Assembly: GCA_010015805.1 (NCBI GenBank)
Contig: ML978126.1
Coordinates: forward strand, 248,001-312,000
Reading direction: 5' to 3'
Origin: Rhizodiscina lignyota
Taxonomy: Eukaryota > Ascomycota > Dothideomycetes > Aulographales > Rhizodiscinaceae
DNA length: 64,000 nucleotides
Shown here: piece after piece, positions 22,897 to 32,625 of the stretch
Position numbering within the stretch: the first letter of the stretch is position 1
How the letters are laid out: the number at the start of each line of letters is the position of its first letter
Position numbers and translations under genes: made by a program
Notes under the pieces: model-generated
Seen by the model: only the letters and a program-made list of their open reading frames with translations
What the model was told of the DNA's origin: nothing
Databases searched by the model: none

Positions 22897-23438
22897 TGTG
22901 CGTGATAGGAACGAGAGACGGCGATTGAGAACGTTCAGAGTGGGCAATTTGAAAGCCGCAAACTTCCAGGGACTTTTACAGCTCTTGCGTGATTAAGAAC
23001 TTGAAAGTGCCGTGGGGAAATTTTTGGGGAAGCTCCCACTTTCACCGCTCACGATCCAGGGACTTCGGAAAGGGGCCGTGCGCATGTGCGATCTTCAGGG
23101 ATTGGATGCGGCGGAGTTTCTCTCTAAGCAAATCATAGCCCTCCAGTGGCTCACGATATCTAGAGAGCGGGAAAGCGCGTTTAGTCATTTCGAATTGAAG
23201 ATATTGTACAAGTTCATGTCATCGTTGAAGTTCGCTGATAAAGATACAGAGCCCCATGCTCCCAAGGAACGACGACTCGGCCGTCATAGGTTACACGCTA
23301 ACCTCATCCTATCCTTCCACTGTCCTAATTCCTCCCCTACGTCACAACCGCGTGTGTATTCAGTCTCGTCTGACAGCCTTCACGGTGAAGTTGATGCGAT
23401 CGAGGAGTGGGTTTAACCCTTGGTGAAGCTAAGGACAT
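22897..23438. other. promoter region of phosphomannomutase
   Basis: These 542 bp lie between the phosphomannomutase start and the end of the next minus-strand gene. No coding frame or strong motif was found. Confidence 0.4.
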
Positions 23439-23874
23439 TCATATCAGCACCAATTCGATGGCTAGATCGTCTTCAGACGGAGAGTATTTTGGAAGGACAG
23501 CATACTCGTTCCACATCTTGCCAAACACACCAGTTGATTTGTTCTGCTCTCCAATGCTGGCTCGCCTCTCTGCACCAGACGGGTCTCTCTTCTGTGCCAT
23601 GAGGCCCGCAAACTTCATTTGACCGGAGGACTGTTCCACGGGTTAGCGTCAGTGATGGTGGCGTCAACTCAATCGACGGTGATAAGCATATGGATAATAG
23701 AGAGGGACACTTTGAGTAGCGATGTGATATTCTAGAAGTATTCAAACTCACCCTTCGGCGCTCAGTTGGAGAAGGAGGAGCTGGAGCCGATTCGGTGCCA
23801 GCTGCCCCTTTGGCTTGATCAGACATGTTGGTGTGCTTGTTTTGGAGCGAGGAGTTCATTTGCTTGAGAAACAT
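23439..23874 (-). CDS. small conserved-looking fungal protein
   Basis: Two exons, (23874 or 23826)-23752 and 23630-23439, give 104 or 88 residues. The shorter start (Met-Ser-Asp-Gln) looks more natural; both are in frame. The product is hydrophilic, with Pro/Ala-rich sequence followed by Arg-Arg-Arg-Ser-Ser, then Gln-Lys-Arg-Asp-Pro, Ala-Glu-Arg-Arg-Ala-Ser and Gly-Val-Phe-Gly-Lys-Met-Trp. Small proteins with this order (RRxS, AQKR, RRAS, GxxGxMW) recur in filamentous ascomycetes and have no known function to my knowledge. The basic Arg-Arg-x-Ser sites resemble PKA phosphorylation motifs. The 121-nt intron has good GT-AG borders. The upstream region holds a composite CCAAT/CACGTG/TGACGTA cluster. 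Confidence 0.68.
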
Positions 23875-24881
23875 TTTAACTAGAGGTTGCTCGATGGATG
23901 TCTGAGTGAGTCTCTTTCGTACGTGTAGAGTTCAAGTCGTTCTTAGGACAATGAAGATATTATGTAGATAATGCTTTGGGTCACACCACTATTTATCAGC
24001 CCGCTGCATCAGCTCTTCCCACCAAGCAGATCCCCCTTCCCCTCAGAGTCTATGCTCACATGCCTCTGACGCCTCTAGGGCAAGCTTCCCCATACCTAGA
24101 CTCTCGTGCGAGCTCTTACCCCGCAAATCACTGCCAGTTCAAGCATTCCGCCTGGGGCGCGGCCAATCAGCACGTGAGCTGTGACGTATACTTTACTTCG
24201 ATCGCGGGATCGAGCATTGAGCCCTGCTGATCATTGGTACGAGTGTACGACGGTACAATTACGTTACTTTTTACGGGGACTGATTGCGAATTGGAAAGGA
24301 GGCGCAAATGAGCGTTCTGTGGAGAACAGGGGCCTCAGCATGGGCCTGGAAGCGTAGATGATATAAAGTTCGACCGCTCGGATGGTCAACAGCGCCGAAA
24401 GAAACGAACTAGAAATTGAGTTGGGTGGGGAGGATGTGGAGCTGCAGCTCGATGAATGAAGGGTTGTTGATATCTAAGCAGACCCTTGGGAAACCCTCCC
24501 TCATGTCCTGAGCCTCCGATTGGAGACGGAGTTTGGTACGAAGGAACGGTATATCTGCAGGTATACCGTATACTGGGCATACTCATGGCGGGCAATAACA
24601 GTCAGAATAAATCCCTTGTGCATCTCCGCTCATAGCTTTTCCGGATAGGCTAAAGTAGATTCCATACCCGGTGACATGCGGACGGAAGCACGTCTGGTGG
24701 CTCGGCTGTCATATATGCTATACGTAAAGGAGCAAGAGAAGGCTGATCGGTCTCCGTCAATATGGCGAAAGGATAGGAATGCTGGTAGTATGTTTGGTAA
24801 GATTCAAACTAATGTCAGTCTTTCGGGTATATGAATACTCTTCAATTCCCCCTATTCCACAGCGACATGGCGAACATCGCC
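23875..24881. other. promoter of the small gene, 3' end of symporter
   Basis: These 1,007 bp contain no recognisable gene. The right part should hold the 3' untranslated region of the minus-strand symporter. The notable content is a motif cluster at 24163-24188, described separately. Confidence 0.45.
24163..24188. promoter_or_regulatory. CCAAT - CACGTG - TGACGTA motif cluster
   Basis: Within 26 bp lie CCAATCAG (24163-24170), CACGTG directly after it (24171-24176) and TGACGTA (24182-24188). CCAAT is the site of the CBC/Hap complex, CACGTG of bHLH factors, and TGACGTA of CREB/ATF-type bZIP factors. They lie about 290 bp upstream of the small minus-strand gene (start 23874), the only gene they could serve as a promoter. 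Binding is inferred from consensus only. Confidence 0.5.
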
Positions 24882-26779
24882 TCAAGTAGTGTATATGAAG
24901 TCCGGTCTCTTATCACCCAGCTTCTCAATCTCAGCCTCACTCTTACCTTCAATCCAATGGTCTCTCTTTCCAGCAGCTCTCTTCTTATTCTCGTTGACAA
25001 GCAAGAAGTGCGTGACAATGCTTCCCCCTAACAGGAAAACAACCATGTATCCAAGCACAACACCATGGCCCGTCTTGAAATCTGGAGCTTGCTTTGCGAT
25101 ATAGATATTGGAGCTGACAACACCGTTGATATTGCCCCATCCGATAACCTATCATAGTGGTCAGGAGTCCGATGGTCAACTTCGCCAGAGGCAAGGGAGA
25201 TTCAACTCACGAATCCAAGAACAATACCGCGCTTGTAGACGCCCTCGATGTTGTTGCTTGCCCAGGTGATCGTATTCGCAATGAGTGGATCTTGTATAGG
25301 TCAGCATACAGAAACACAGATCTTTCAGACCCAGTTGCAACTGACAGATACCCAAGGCGCCCAGAAACGTTCCGGCATATTTGACACCAGCCTTCTTGCT
25401 ACCAAGGAGCATGCTGAATCCTATTATACCAAGAAGGCTGACACAAATATTGCACCAGCCTCTAAGCCTCGTCCGATCGGCAAAGTAACCCACGGAAATC
25501 GTCAGAATGGCAGCTGCCGCATACGGCGGTACAGACAGCAAGTTCGCAACGGTGCTTGTAAAGCCTAGTTCACTGATGATTGTCGGCAGGAAGAGAGAAA
25601 AGGCGTACAGTGCGCCATCCGCGCCCATATAGACGATTGCGAAGCACCACGTCTTCCAATCTTTAACAGCAGCCCAGAAATATTCCATCTTGAATTGCTC
25701 GTGCTCGGCCGAGGACTGCTTATCGGCCTTCAGTCTGCGAATCACACGAGCCCGATCCTCTGGGCTGAGAAATTTGGCATCGTCGGGGAAATCATGGACC
25801 ATCCACGGTGAGGCAAGGCCAATCAGGAAAGTAGCAAGGCCTTCAAGGATGAAAATCCAGGCCCAACCGCGCTTACCGCCGATACCATCCATTTGCGCAA
25901 TAGCAGCCGCAAGTAGGCCACCAAATGAGCCGGCGACTGCTGCTGCAGAGAAGAAAATTGCTGCTCGGATGCCGAACTCGGAGCGCTTGTACCAGCAAGA
26001 TACTTTAAAAATAATGATCAGCTTCTAAGTATATATAGAAGATTGGACTCAGAAAAACAGAAGAAGTAGACGGGCACGCGATGAAAGACAGTCCATCTCT
26101 TTTTACTTTGGAATGCGATAATCGTTGAATGACTCACAATAATAGTTCACTCCAGGGAAGAGTCCGGCTTCCGTTAGCCCAAGGAACCAACGTGCCGCAG
26201 CAAGGCCCGAGAAGTTGTGGACGAGGCCCATCGTCGTCATACATATGCCCCAGAGTATCATGGTTGCTGGCAAGAAAACCGATGGGCGAAAGCGTTTCAG
26301 CAGGATGTTTGTCAGAGGCTCGAAGCAGGAATAAGACACGAAAAAGATGCTTAAAGCTGCGTTGTATTGACCAGGTGTCATGTGGAGATCAGTTATGAGG
26401 CCATCGATCTTTGCGTTGCCAATATTAGTGCGATCAAGGAAGGAGGCCAGATAGAGAAGAGTGAGCTTTTCGCCATATCAGCAAGGTTTATCGTAACAGG
26501 GGGATAACGCGGATATGGAACATACCCAGGGGATGAGCCTCAGGTCAAGCTTCCACAGCAGCTTTCTGTCCTATGCTACTGTTAGCATCGATGGCACGAC
26601 CTCTTCTCTATCCCGATGGCGCTTACAATACGTGCTCTTTCTTCCTCACTGAGATGGGCATCTGGGTCCGGAGGTAGTTGACCGTGGCCGATTGCCTGTT
26701 CGATTTGGGTAGGTATGTCCACACCAACATTCTTCTCGTCGTCAGAGGTCTGGCGCTCATGATCAGAGTCGACGGCCAT
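24882..26779 (-). CDS. MFS anion:cation symporter (allantoate/nicotinate permease type)
   Basis: Six exons: 26779-26627, 26570-26526, 26465-26138, 26002-25352, 25290-25211 and 25148-24882. They give 507 residues. The second exon is only 45 nt, and all joins keep the frame. The hydrophilic N-terminus is followed by Leu-Leu-Tyr-Leu-Ala-Ser-Phe-Leu-Asp-Arg-Thr-Asn-Ile-Gly-Asn-Ala, the signature of the Dal5/Tna1 family. Twelve membrane helices are expected, with a central loop after about residue 240. The sequence Gly-Leu-Thr-Glu-Ala-Gly-Leu-Phe-Pro-Gly is another family mark. Members carry small organic anions (allantoate, nicotinate, vitamins, dipeptides) with protons across the plasma membrane; the exact substrate cannot be told. 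Two opposite GATA motifs lie about 250 bp upstream, compatible with nitrogen regulation. Confidence 0.9.
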
Positions 26780-27970
26780 GGCTCAGGTATTGAGCCTGTT
26801 CGATATGTATTAAGGAAATTCCGAGACCTGACGAGGAAAGGCAAAATTCTTCAAAGTCGCACAGAAGGAGAGTGAAGAAAAGAAAAGCTTCGTGCAACCC
26901 ACGCACGCGGGACTTTGACCGACTTTGTAGCGCCATCATTGCCCTACCGTTCATATCTTGAGCACCGCTGCCACGTGCGGGGCCATGCTCGCAAATCAAC
27001 ACTGCATACTCCAAGAACGACTATCGTAATTGATAGGCCCAAGCCGGGGCAGAGGCCGAATTCAGTGAATAGGGCGCCGAAGGAGTGGTCGCGACAGGCT
27101 CTCCCTCAGTTGCTCTTGGACAGTCTTGACCCGCCGTGGCGTGCGATTCGGGCAGGTATATTGTTGAAGATCACCTTGGCCGTCATCATCATCATGACGC
27201 TCGATTCGGTTAGCGACCGTTTAACCGGGGCCCCACATGGCAGCCCAGGTCAAAGCTTTTGCGGGTGTGGTTGGCACGAGCCAATGAGCTCCGAGTTCGA
27301 TGAGTTTGATGCTAAGGATGCTTTGTGCGCGTGAGTTCGGACGGTACAGTCGGCAAGCCCTTGTCGTTAGATATACCGAACTTTCCCACTGCGAAAATAT
27401 GGACTCGATGCATTGCTCCCCGAAGTCATGTGTCTCCTATGAGTCCCTTCGATGTCTGAGTAGCAACGAACACGTCAGCCAGCGCTCGAGGATGAGGAAT
27501 GCTGCATCACTTCTGCGGGTGGTGAAGATATGCAACGCCCCAGATTCGCTAGCTGGGGTAGTGGACAGGGAGAGCTATAAGATGCGGAAATAAAATTAGT
27601 GCCGAAGCCGAAAAAGATTTGAGAAATTCTGCAGGAGCGTCTCTTGGCCCAATGAGCGCAGGTCTAGAAACTCTCGTCAGCTGTCACTGTAATTGATGTG
27701 AGGGGCTGATGAACGAGTTCATGTTCAGAAAGCGATAAATGCGTACGTTTACGGAGTAGTGCTTTGGAAAATACTATTTGACAGTGGAAATCTTTGGCGA
27801 GAGCCGATATGGTGGTTTGGAAGAGACGGAGTTCGGATAGGCTCGCACATGTGCGTGATATGTGAAGGAATGAATCTCTCGTCAGGAAGGCACACCTGAG
27901 ACTTGACCGGCTTCCTATCTAAGTATGTGCATCTACAAATATAGTACAGATCTGGTCTTTACACGTGATA
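26780..27970. other. promoter region of the symporter, no gene called
   Basis: A 1,191-bp gap. The left part is the symporter promoter; the right part is downstream of the mS29 gene. A 139-codon plus-strand frame at 26915-27334 has no recognisable features and begins inside the promoter, so I do not call it. CACGTG occurs at 26972-26977. Confidence 0.4.
27021..27036. promoter_or_regulatory. paired GATA-factor motifs
   Basis: CTATCG (27021-27026, CGATAG on the minus strand) and TGATAG (27031-27036) are two HGATAR sites in opposite orientation within 16 bp, about 250 bp upstream of the symporter start. Closely spaced HGATAR pairs are typical AreA/Nit2 sites. The link to nitrogen control is inferred. 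Confidence 0.35.
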
Positions 27971-29462
27971 TCATAGCCTCCACATTACACTGTTCTTCTC
28001 CAATGCTCCAATGATGCCGCGGCCGCTCAGTGCCCACTTCTCCGCAACAAGCGCATCGCTCACAGATTGTCTCAGCATGCCACTCTTCGCATAGTATTCC
28101 ATGATAGCCTTGGCGTCGCCTTTGCTGAGGCCTCCTAACCGTAGCACCTCCACACCGCTCATGCTCTGCATTACGCGGTCGTCCAGCTTCTTATACGGAT
28201 CCCAATATGGCATCTGCTCCTGTTGGCCTTGCTGAGCGGCTTCGTTTGAACCAATAGCAAAGTCGAGAGATTCGGAGTTGGGTCGGTTACTTTCTGATAC
28301 AGCAGCTATCACCAAGCCGCCATTTGCTAGGGATTGAGAGCCGGATAGGTACGAGGTGAAGAATGAGACGAGAGCAAGGTCGTGAGCATGGATGGGTTTA
28401 AAGTCGGCAGACATATAGTTAGAGTTTTTCATAATGTGATGAACGCCGTCAAGAGCGAGCATGACCGGAGGCCGATTAACACCGTCTCCAGTTGAAGGTT
28501 GCATCAACTCGCTCCAGAGCGCTTGAAAGAAAGGCCAAGCCAATTCAGGATCGCTGGCCCCTTGCTCAGCGAAGCGATCCAGTGAGATATTCCTCTGCAC
28601 AGGTACGGGAAGATTGTGTTTCTGAGATATCTGGAGTTTCGAGAGGACAGGCCTGTTAGCTCGGGCCACTTGTGACAGCAGGTCGGCTGTGTATATCTTC
28701 TGAGAGTACTGCGTGGGATTTGTGCCAGGAATTGGGCCGTACTCGGTGTGGCTTATTGCTAGTTCCTGCGCTGTTCAACATATTGTCAGCAACAAACACC
28801 CGCAGATGGATATGGTGCAGTGTACCGTCTGGAAAGTTGATGACAACCCAACCCCTCAAGAAGGCCATCGCCATGGTCTGAAGTACTAACGTGCTCTTCC
28901 CGCTACCCTGTTCTCCAACGAGGATCTTTCGCATTGTCCTCCGAGACTCTACAGATTCGACATCTGCAATAAGCCGTGCCATTTCTGCTGTCTCCCTTCT
29001 CACCAATGCCGCCGGTCTTCTGAAGAACCTCCATCCTTGTGATGACTGGAAGGCGCCCACTGCTGTTAACTGATCTATAGTCGGTCCGGGTATTCCCAGT
29101 ACCTGTCCTTCCAAGCCACTTTGCACGCAGTTTTGCGCGTTCACGTCTTGTAAGCCAGGAACGACGAGCGCATTGGTATTGCTGAAAACAACTCGTTTCC
29201 GCATAGCCTTTCGTTCGCCTGGCGCAGGGGGTTTAGTCATATTGACGCGCATTTTCTTTTTCATTCGAAGATTCTTTATGCCTTTTTGTGGAGGACCGGT
29301 CATCGATACGCCCTTCTTCTTCGCCGGCATTGGTAATTGCGTTGAAGGAGTAGTCGAGAAGGCCGCAATACGGCCAATTGACGCAGGATGCCATGATGCG
29401 GCCGGTGTGATGTTATTGGGTAACGAATATCGTAGCTGTCGCAGACATGGAAATTGAGACAT
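27971..29462 (-). CDS. rsm23: mitochondrial ribosomal protein mS29 (Rsm23/DAP3)
   Basis: Exons 29462-28826 and 28770-27971 encode 478 residues. The N-terminus is Arg/Ser/Pro-rich without acidic residues, as expected of a mitochondrial presequence. The GTP/ATP-binding P-loop Gly-Glu-Gln-Gly-Ser-Gly-Lys-Ser-Thr is at 183-191, and a Walker-B-like Leu-Ala-Leu-Asp-Gly-Val-His follows. The joined exon sequence Pro-Asp-Ala-Gln-Glu-Leu matches the Pro-Glu-Ala-Gln of DAP3 and fixes the acceptor at 28771. The block Tyr-Gly-Pro-Ile-Pro-Gly-Thr-Asn-Pro after it is also family-typical. The protein is a nucleotide-binding component of the mitochondrial small ribosomal subunit. The gene is divergent from atp11, with 159 bp between start codons. 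Confidence 0.92.
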
Positions 29463-29621
29463 TGGGAGGCCTCAATGGAAGTGCAGGTGTGGACTGTCGA
29501 ATGCTTGGGTGCGTTGCATCCTTTTCTCGGAGGAGCTCAAAAGCTCCGCAGAGCTCGTGCGGCAAGTTCCGAAGCGCGAGCGAAGACAAGACGAGAAGAG
29601 GCATTCAGCTTAGATTCCTTC
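29463..29621. promoter_or_regulatory. short bidirectional promoter, mS29 / Atp11
   Basis: Only 159 bp separate the mS29 start (29462, minus) and the chosen Atp11 start (29622, plus), so the promoters must be shared or overlapping. The Atp11 frame is open through this stretch, with another ATG at 29475, but that would leave only 12 bp between the genes and would bury the mitochondrial presequence. Confidence 0.6.
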
Positions 29622-30638
29622 ATGGCATCCTTCTCACCCGCGTGCTTAAGGCAGGTCCTCCGCTTACCTTCCTCGGGAGGTACACGCCTCTGCCAGAGGA
29701 GATGGGCCCAGGTTCACGATGTGCGCTTTTTGGCCACTCATGGCGCCCAAGACCGCATCATAGCTAAGTATCGCGATAAGCTCGACCAGAAGGCCAAAGA
29801 GCAAGTGCTGCTTTCTTCTGTGATTGGAACCCAGATTTAACTGTCTTATAGGGAGGGTCTCAATGACATCGGTGAGCTGAAGGAGGCCTATAAGGCCAAG
29901 ATCAACCATCTCCGCAAGAAAGCTGCAGTACCAGGAGCCACTGCACCATTGAAGCAAGCTACTCCTTCACAAGTGTCCTCAAGCATACATGATCCACCGC
30001 CTCCGCCTCCTCAGCCGACAACAGAATCCTCCACATCAGCACCGTCCCCTGCGTCCGCGACACCAAAACCTCCTGGGATCAAGACGTTGTCCTCGTATAT
30101 TGACATTCCGAAGACACTTGCACTTCCAAAGAAGGAGATTGAGTATATATGGCGGTTACGGCACGCATCATCAGCAGACTCCCTCTGCGCTGTGATACCT
30201 GCAGACATCTGGGCCGTCATCCACGCCAATGCCCGAAAGCACCCACAATTTATCTTGCCTCTACCCCGTGAAGGACAAGAGGGCGCAGAAATACACTTCC
30301 TGCAATGGGCATTCCCAGCACCGGGTACGGTCACCGTACTTTTCACGAATCTTGCGGAATACAAATTACGAGGAGAGTTTAGCACGCCGCATACGACTGT
30401 GACCCATCATCTCGAGTTGTTGAATGATAAAGAGGTGGTACTAGTCCAGGGGAGCGTCACCAAAGGAAGAGGCGTCACGGTCGAAGAGGGAAAATGGCTG
30501 CTTATGTGTTTGCAGAAGTTCTATGGCCTTCAAGGGGAGCAGAACGAGAGCCGGAAGAAGCTGTTAGAACAGTTTAGCACTGGAGACGGAGGCTTCAAAG
30601 TAGAAGAGCTTTTAGAAGAGGCGGAAAAGGCTGTATGA
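29622..30638 (+). CDS. atp11: mitochondrial F1-ATPase assembly factor Atp11
   Basis: Exons 29622-29804 and 29856-30638 encode 321 residues. The ATG at 29622 opens a clear presequence (Met-Ala-Ser-Phe-Ser-Pro-Ala-Cys-Leu-Arg, then several Arg and no acids). After Lys-Ala-Lys-Glu-Gln the frame continues as Gly-Leu-Asn-Asp-Ile-Gly-Glu-Leu-Lys only if the second of two neighbouring acceptors (ending 29855) is used. A proline/serine-rich linker (residues about 95-135) precedes the folded domain, which carries Lys-Thr-Leu-Ser-Ser-Tyr-Ile and Thr-Asn-Leu-Ala-Glu-Tyr-Lys. Atp11 is a matrix chaperone that binds the F1 beta subunit and prevents its aggregation before hexamer assembly. Function is inferred from the family. 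Confidence 0.88.
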
Positions 30639-30928
30639 CAGAATGCATATCACTCAACGAGATTCTTTAACGAGGCTCGAGGGCCTTGCCAGTGTATTAA
30701 TATTGCCATGGGTTGCAAATGCATGCAGAACGCGAATACACACTAGAGACGAGAACATTTAGACAGACGATCCGTACCTTCAGAATCTCTTCTAATCTCT
30801 TATTAATAAAGAGTGACTTCAGTTGGAGTTATTTACACCTGCTTAGCCTTCGGCTAAAGCAAACAAATTGGCTCGTTCTCTTGTGTCCTGCTGACCTCTG
30901 CCACAGGTACTCCAGCAACAGATGGACT

Positions 30929-31541
30929 TCAGTTTTTGTCATCTTCCCCGAAGTACGGAACCTCGAACTTGGGAGCCTGATCCGTCACCTTGCTGTACTT
31001 CAGCTTCCACAGACCGCTCTCAAGCACCCAGATATCATCACATTGCTCCCAGACGCGATATGTCTTGCTCGGGTCATCAAGGGCCTTGGGATCCCAGTGC
31101 GAATATATGAGGCTGCACAATATCAACATCAGCCATGCAGAACATGTTCAATCGGCCGAAGGCGACTTACTAAGTAATCACATGCGCTCTAATCGAACTA
31201 AGCAGATCGATCTTTGCTGTCGTCACGCTATGAGACACCTGCGCCCCCTCAAACGCCTGCTTCGTTCCGTTGATCACCTGTTCGAGGCCTTTGTATACTC
31301 CACCCCGTCGGCCCTGCTGGAGGAACTGACTGTTGTCGTAGATGATGTCCTGGGTCATCGATTGTCCAAGAGCGGACCAGTCTTTCTGATCGAGCGTCAC
31401 AGCGAGGCGGGACTCTGCTTGGTGAATGGCCTCGTAGGCATCGGGCTGTGGCACTGCGTTCCCACGAGCTTCATGACGCTCGTATGGGCCAGCGGCCGCG
31501 AGCGAGGCGAGGCTGAGGAGAACGGTGGTTGAAAACTTCAT
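30929..31541 (-). CDS. secreted SnoaL-like (NTF2-fold) protein
   Basis: Exons 31541-31171 and 31112-30929 give 184 residues. The start at 31541 is chosen because it opens a good signal peptide (Met-Lys-Phe-Ser-Thr-Thr-Val-Leu-Leu, cleavage likely after Ala-Ala-Ala-Gly around residue 18). The body follows the SnoaL-like/NTF2 pattern: an N-terminal helix Ala-Glu-Ser-Arg-Leu-Ala-Val-Thr-Leu-Asp-Gln-Lys-Asp-Trp, then a Met-Thr-Gln-Asp-Ile-Ile-Tyr-Asp strand, and later Tyr-Arg-Val-Trp-Glu-Gln-Cys-Asp-Asp-Ile-Trp. Secreted members of this fold are common in fungi but mostly uncharacterised. The 58-nt intron ends in GTGCAG. I cannot name a substrate. Confidence 0.78.
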
Positions 31542-32625
31542 TTTCGCCGCTAAAGGAGATACTGAAAGACTCAAGGACTTGAAGAGATGGTCTCGATGGA
31601 AGCAGAGGTCTAGAGTTTTGGACCAAACACTCAACGAGTTGAATGCGGTCTATTTATGCAGAGATCGGTCTCTCCTAAGGCCTCTACCAGCAGAGCCGCT
31701 TTAGAAACGCCACGCGGAAGCAAAAGACTCATGGCTTCTTCAGCCGACAAGAGCTTTGAAGTCATTGGAGAATGAAATCGTGCTTTACGCAATGGATAAG
31801 GGGATCTGGATCTCTCGGGATGCAAGATCAACGCCTTCTCTACTTCAAAGAGGCTACTGAAGCAATCAACTCGCTCGTTTTTGCGCCACGTCTAGACACA
31901 TGTCCTCTCCCAGGCGTTATTGTGCTGTCCAAACATTTCCCGAAGAAAATGAGTTCATGTATCGGAGATGAGCGTGTGGGGGATTTGCGTCCGGAGCATG
32001 AGCAGATCAAGAAAGAAGGGGAGTGGCTACATGCAGCTTGCCGTTCCGTCCTTGCATAGATCTAAAAGGAGAACTCTGCGGGAGCACGATTATGCTGCTT
32101 CAGATCATGCTGAATTCAATCAGACCTCCCAAGTCGCCTTGTGGCATAGAAGAGGAGGTGCATCAAGACCAGTTTCATGTTTCCAGATGCTCTCGACTAT
32201 GCGTTCTCAGAAGACACGGCAACGACAGCGGAACCAAGAAGCCGAGCGAGCTGTGTAATATTAATTTTCCGGATACCATACTACTGGTATCACCATCAGC
32301 TCCGCGGTGACCAGTCTGTCGCCGGAGCTGACTGAGAGGGCCTTGGTAAGGAGCTGTACCTCCTTCCTGGGTACCGATCCCAGGCTCGTGGTTGTTTCCG
32401 ACGAACGTTATACATATCACCTCTTCAGCAGTGATCATGCCAAACATCAACTGTCTGCGGCATATTTGCCGTCAAATTATCTGAGCATAGCACGTTTGAA
32501 TATGCATCGCATCGGCAAGTGGATCTATTCCATATCCTTCCAGCTGAATGTATGTCAAATCATCCCTTCCGTGATGCGATGTGCAGTTTGCAAAGCCCTG
32601 TCCGGATAACTAAGCACTTACTCTT
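31542..32625. other. intergenic between SnoaL-like gene and beta-glucosidase
   Basis: These 1,084 bp hold the SnoaL-like gene promoter on the left and the beta-glucosidase 3' end on the right. Several overlapping frames under 100 codons occur, none recognisable. No repeat or RNA gene was seen. Confidence 0.4.

Noticed and set aside
26915-27334. 139-codon plus-strand frame
   Set aside because: Lies in the symporter promoter and resembles no protein family.
29475-29621. Upstream ATG for Atp11
   Set aside because: It would leave only 12 bp to the opposite mS29 start and hide the mitochondrial presequence that begins at 29622.
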